Assembly (NCBI GenBank): GCA_937896015.1
Contig: CALBLR010000106.1
Span: 1 to 8,292, forward strand
DNA length: 8,292 bases
Direction of reading: 5' to 3'
Source of the DNA: an uncultured Prevotellaceae bacterium
Lineage (GTDB): Bacteria > Bacteroidota > Bacteroidia > Bacteroidales > Muribaculaceae
Below the pieces are notes generated by a model, which saw only the letters and a program-made list of their open reading frames with translations, had not been told where the DNA came from and did no database searches. The stretch's first letter is position 1. Each line of letters begins with the position of its first letter. Shown piece after piece: positions 6,055 to 8,292 of this stretch. A program made the translations under genes and the position numbers.

Positions 6055-8038
6055 TTGTCTTATAGTTGTTTAGTCCATTGTTCAGGAAGCCGATGAATTT
6101 GTCCACGTTCTCGTCATACACCGCCGGGCCCGACATCAGCTGCCCCTTGGCGTCGAGCACCACATAGTAGGGTTGTGAGTTGGCCCCAAACTTAGAGCGC
6201 TGCAGGTAGCTCCACAGGTCGCCGTAGGTGTCGAGCTCCACTTGGCGGCCGTTTTCCTCCACATACACTGGCTGTGGCATGGCTTTTTTGTCGTCCACCA
6301 TCAGCTTGATGGTTACAAAGTCGCGCGCGATGGCGCTCTTCACCTGGTCTTTGTCGAGCACCGCACCATCCATTTTGCGGCAGTTCACGCAGCCATAGCC
6401 CGAGAAGTCGATCAGTGCGGGCTTGCCGGCGCGCGCCGCGGCGCGCATGCCCTGGTCATAGTCGCTGTATTGGGCCAGCTCCTCGCCATAGAGGTTGAAG
6501 TCCTGGGTGCTGAGTGGAGGCACAAACGCGCTGGTGGCGCGCAGCGGCGCCCCCCACAGCCCGGGCATCAGATAGGCGGTGAAGGCCAGCGACGCCAGCG
6601 CCAGCATGAAGCGTGTCACGCCCACACCGCTCTGGCGCGGCTCGCCGTCGCTCTTGAAGCGGAACACGCCCAGCAGATACAGCCCCAGCAGGCCGAATAT
6701 GGCTATCCATAGGGCCAGAAACACTTCGCGGTCGAGCAGATGCCATCCGTAGGCCAGGTCGGCCACCGACATAAACTTGAGCGACAGCGCCAGCTCGATG
6801 AAGCCCAGCACCACCTTCACGGTGTTGAGCCAGCCGCCCGACTTGGGCAGCCGTTTGAGCATCGACGGAAACAGGGCAAACAGGCTGAACGGAATGGCCA
6901 GTGCCAGTGCAAACGCGCCCATGCCCACGGCAGGGCCTGCAATGCTGCCCATCGTGGCCGCCTCCACAAGCAGCGTGCCTATTATTGGACCAGTGCACGA
7001 GAACGACACTATCACCAGCGTGAACGCCATGAAGAATATGCTCAGCAGGCCGGTGGTGCGCTCGGTGGCGCTGTCGAGCTTGTTGCTCCACGACGACGGC
7101 AGCGTGATTTCAAACGCACCGAAAAACGACACAGCAAACACCACCAGCAGCAGGAAAAACACCACATTGCACACCGCGTTGGTGGCAATGGCGTTGAGCT
7201 CGCTCGCGCCAAACGCGGCAGTCACAGCCAGGCCAAGCGTCAGGTAGATCACTATTATCGACACGCCATATATGGCCGCATTGCGCACGCTCTTGGCGCG
7301 CCCGCCGCTCTTCTTCAGGAAAAAGCTCACCGTCATGGGTATGATGGGCCACACACACGGCGTGAGCAGCGCCAGCAGGCCGCCGCCAAAGCAGGCCGCG
7401 AATATATACCATAGCGAGGCCGAAGCCGCTGCAGTATCACTGCCGCCGTCGCCTGCCGCCGCCTTCACCGGCGCCCACAGCTGGTCTTGACTCACGCTGT
7501 CGGCCGCCGGCGCTGCCGTGGCATCCGGCTCAGTGGCACTGGCGGTGTCGGCCGCAGTCTGAGCCGTGGCCGGGGCGGCAGTGCCGCTGAAGCTGAACGG
7601 CTCTTTGGCTGGCGACGAGCACTGCGTGTCGTTGCAGCTCATATAGCCCACATTGCCCCTTATCGAGTAGCTGGCGGCAGTCACCGTGAACCGCTGCGTC
7701 AGCGTCACGCTGCCAGTCCACCAGCTCAGGTCCACGCCAAAGTTAGGGTCGTGGTGGCGCTGCGCCTTGCGGTCGGGCTTCAGCCCGCCGTCCAGCTTAA
7801 CGCCCTTCAGCTCCTTCCAGTCTACGCTGGTAGGCACGGGTCCGTCGGCCACAGCCTCGGTTGAATACATGTGCCAGCCATCATCGATAGTGGCCGTGAA
7901 CGAAATCACGCCGTGAGTGTCGTCGGTCATATTAATGGCCGACTTCCACTTCACCGGATTCACAATTTGGGCTACTGCACCCACTGCGCACAGCAGGCAT
8001 GCGGCCGTTATAATAAAGAGTCGCTTCATCATATTCAT
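6032..8038 (-). CDS. dsbD: Thiol:disulfide interchange protein DsbD
   Basis: DsbD carries electrons from cytoplasmic thioredoxin across the inner membrane to reduce periplasmic disulfide proteins and cytochrome c maturation factors. This 668-residue protein has all three modules. A signal peptide (about 1-23, ending AVAQ) precedes a periplasmic alpha-like domain with Cys135 and Cys140 (CNDTQC, four residues between the cysteines). An Ala/Thr/Asp-rich linker (about 152-205) follows. The membrane domain has about eight helices (209-495), with Cys228 in TPCVWPIIPMT and Cys348 in SFSCTGPIIG. The C-terminal thioredoxin-like gamma domain has Cys550-Val-Asn-Cys553 in GYGCVNCRKMD. All six relay cysteines are therefore present. 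It starts at MNMMKR; Met3 or Met4 are alternatives. It is the first gene of the five-gene operon and lies directly behind the duplicated promoter region. Confidence 0.96.
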   Translation of the reverse strand: MNMMKRLFIITAACLLCAVGAVAQIVNPVKWKSAINMTDDTHGVISFTATIDDGWHMYSTEAVADGPVPTSVDWKELKGVKLDGGLKPDRKAQRHHDPNFGVDLSWWTGSVTLTQRFTVTAASYSIRGNVGYMSCNDTQCSSPAKEPFSFSGTAAPATAQTAADTASATEPDATAAPAADSVSQDQLWAPVKAAAGDGGSDTAAASASLWYIFAACFGGGLLALLTPCVWPIIPMTVSFFLKKSGGRAKSVRNAAIYGVSIIVIYLTLGLAVTAAFGASELNAIATNAVCNVVFFLLLVVFAVSFFGAFEITLPSSWSNKLDSATERTTGLLSIFFMAFTLVIVSFSCTGPIIGTLLVEAATMGSIAGPAVGMGAFALALAIPFSLFALFPSMLKRLPKSGGWLNTVKVVLGFIELALSLKFMSVADLAYGWHLLDREVFLALWIAIFGLLGLYLLGVFRFKSDGEPRQSGVGVTRFMLALASLAFTAYLMPGLWGAPLRATSAFVPPLSTQDFNLYGEELAQYSDYDQGMRAAARAGKPALIDFSGYGCVNCRKMDGAVLDKDQVKSAIARDFVTIKLMVDDKKAMPQPVYVEENGRQVELDTYGDLWSYLQRSKFGANSQPYYVVLDAKGQLMSGPAVYDENVDKFIGFLNNGLNNYKTNGSKQQQ

Positions 8039-8053
8039 ATCATATTAGATGTG

Positions 8054-8085
8054 CAAAATTAGTGCAAACCGAGCGCAATGCCAAA
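8054..8085 (-). promoter_or_regulatory. Proximal promoter of dsbD (copy 1 of promoter module)
   Basis: TAATTTTG (8061-8054 on the minus strand) fits TAnnTTTG exactly, and TTTG (8085-8082) lies upstream with a spacer of exactly 20 nt. The predicted start would leave only about 10 nt of leader before the dsbD ATG. The -33 box coincides with the T-run at the edge of the hairpin at 8077-8113. Confidence 0.75.
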
Positions 8086-8087
8086 AA
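8060..8087. repeat. Promoter-module repeat, copy 1
   Basis: This 28-base stretch recurs at 8143-8170, 83 bases away, with a single difference (A at 8078, C at 8161). The shared core AGTGCAAACCGAGCGCA spans the promoter spacer, and the ends include the -33 TTTG and the first bases of the -7 box. Confidence 0.85.
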
Positions 8088-8113
8088 AATGAGCCCGCTC
8101 AATTTTTTGCATT
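8077..8113. terminator. Bidirectional terminator-like hairpin between the two promoter copies
   Basis: The arms 8077-8094 and 8097-8113 are near-perfect inverted repeats with one extra base on one side. The core TGAG/CTCA around CGGG is flanked by an A-run and a T-run on each strand, so it could stop transcription in either direction. On the minus strand the T7 run lies where the -33 box of the proximal promoter begins. Confidence 0.55.
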
Positions 8114-8136
8114 GCCGAGGTGCCGCCTGATTTATG

Positions 8137-8168
8137 AAAAAATAGTGCAAACCGAGCGCACTGCCAAA
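8137..8168 (-). promoter_or_regulatory. Possible distal promoter of dsbD (copy 2 of promoter module)
   Basis: TATTTTTT (8144-8137 on the minus strand) differs from TAnnTTTG only in the last base. TTTG (8168-8165) lies upstream with a 20-nt spacer, just as in the proximal copy. Transcripts from here would have to pass the hairpin at 8077-8113 to reach dsbD. Confidence 0.45.
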
Positions 8169-8170
8169 AA
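8143..8170. repeat. Promoter-module repeat, copy 2
   Basis: This is the second copy of the 28-base module at 8060-8087, in the same orientation with one mismatch. A short stem (AAAAAGC 8166-8172 with GCTTTTT 8180-8186) abuts it, so both copies are preceded by a hairpin whose T-run merges with the -33 TTTG. Confidence 0.8.
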
Positions 8171-8192
8171 GCAAACACAGCTTTTTATCTCC

Positions 8193-8222
8193 CACGGATT
8201 TACACAGATTATCACGGATTTT
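8193..8222. repeat. Three phased 10-nt direct repeats
   Basis: CACGGATTTA (8193), CACAGATTAT (8203) and CACGGATTTT (8213) follow one another with a period of exactly 10 nt, about one helical turn. Similar CACGGATT strings are, as far as I recall, widespread in intergenic DNA of Bacteroidales and other bacteria. The rest of the edge (8223-8292) shows only a TGTCAG/CTGACA inverted pair and no supported gene. Confidence 0.6.
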
Positions 8223-8292
8223 TGTGTCAGGACGAAAAAGACATAAACTGACATTTAGGTTTCTATTTGTTCGTGTGGTTGGGCTGGGGCGG

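Noticed and set aside
8042..8292. Open frame on the minus strand across the dsbD leader
   Set aside because: The frame translates the repeat modules and promoter elements themselves; it has no start context or protein-like signature.

Overview
The window reads as a chromosomal core segment of a fairly GC-rich Bacteroidota, most likely order Bacteroidales. The evidence is the protein families, the absence of obvious Shine-Dalgarno stretches, a tRNA gene without an encoded CCA end, and above all several exact matches to the Bacteroidota promoter form TAnnTTTG, two of them with a TTG/TTTG box 20 nt upstream. A more precise placement (Muribaculaceae or Prevotellaceae, for example) is a guess. Every gene lies on the minus strand, so transcription runs from high to low coordinates.

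Right part (8292 to 2443). A 254-base leader (8039-8292) holds two near-identical promoter modules, two hairpins and a short phased repeat. Five tightly packed genes follow: dsbD (periplasmic thiol reductant supply), mazG (NTP pyrophosphohydrolase), topB (topoisomerase III), a Nudix hydrolase and a small cysteine-rich membrane protein. Spacings are a 23-nt overlap, a 4-nt ATGA overlap, a 17-nt gap and another 4-nt ATGA overlap, so they almost certainly form one operon. Its themes are redox handling at both ends, and nucleotide housekeeping and DNA topology in the middle.

Middle part (2411 to 2237). tRNA-His(GTG) forms a compact unit with its own promoter (TTG, 20-nt spacer, TACCTTTG) and a strong intrinsic terminator with a GCAA tetraloop and a seven-U tail.

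Left part (2193 to 1). An OmpH/Skp-like periplasmic chaperone gene and hflX (ribosome-associated GTPase) follow 43 nt apart, probably cotranscribed from one promoter with a leader of roughly 110 nt. They end in a perfect 11-bp hairpin that overlaps the hflX stop codon. Bases 1-240 hold no credible gene but a cluster of short palindromic repeats.

I see no phage, insertion sequence, CRISPR, defence or biosynthetic system. The observations most worth checking are the duplicated promoter/hairpin leader of dsbD, the altered TOPRIM acidic motif of TopB, the small cysteine-rich protein sharing an operon with dsbD, and the palindromic repeat cluster at the left edge.
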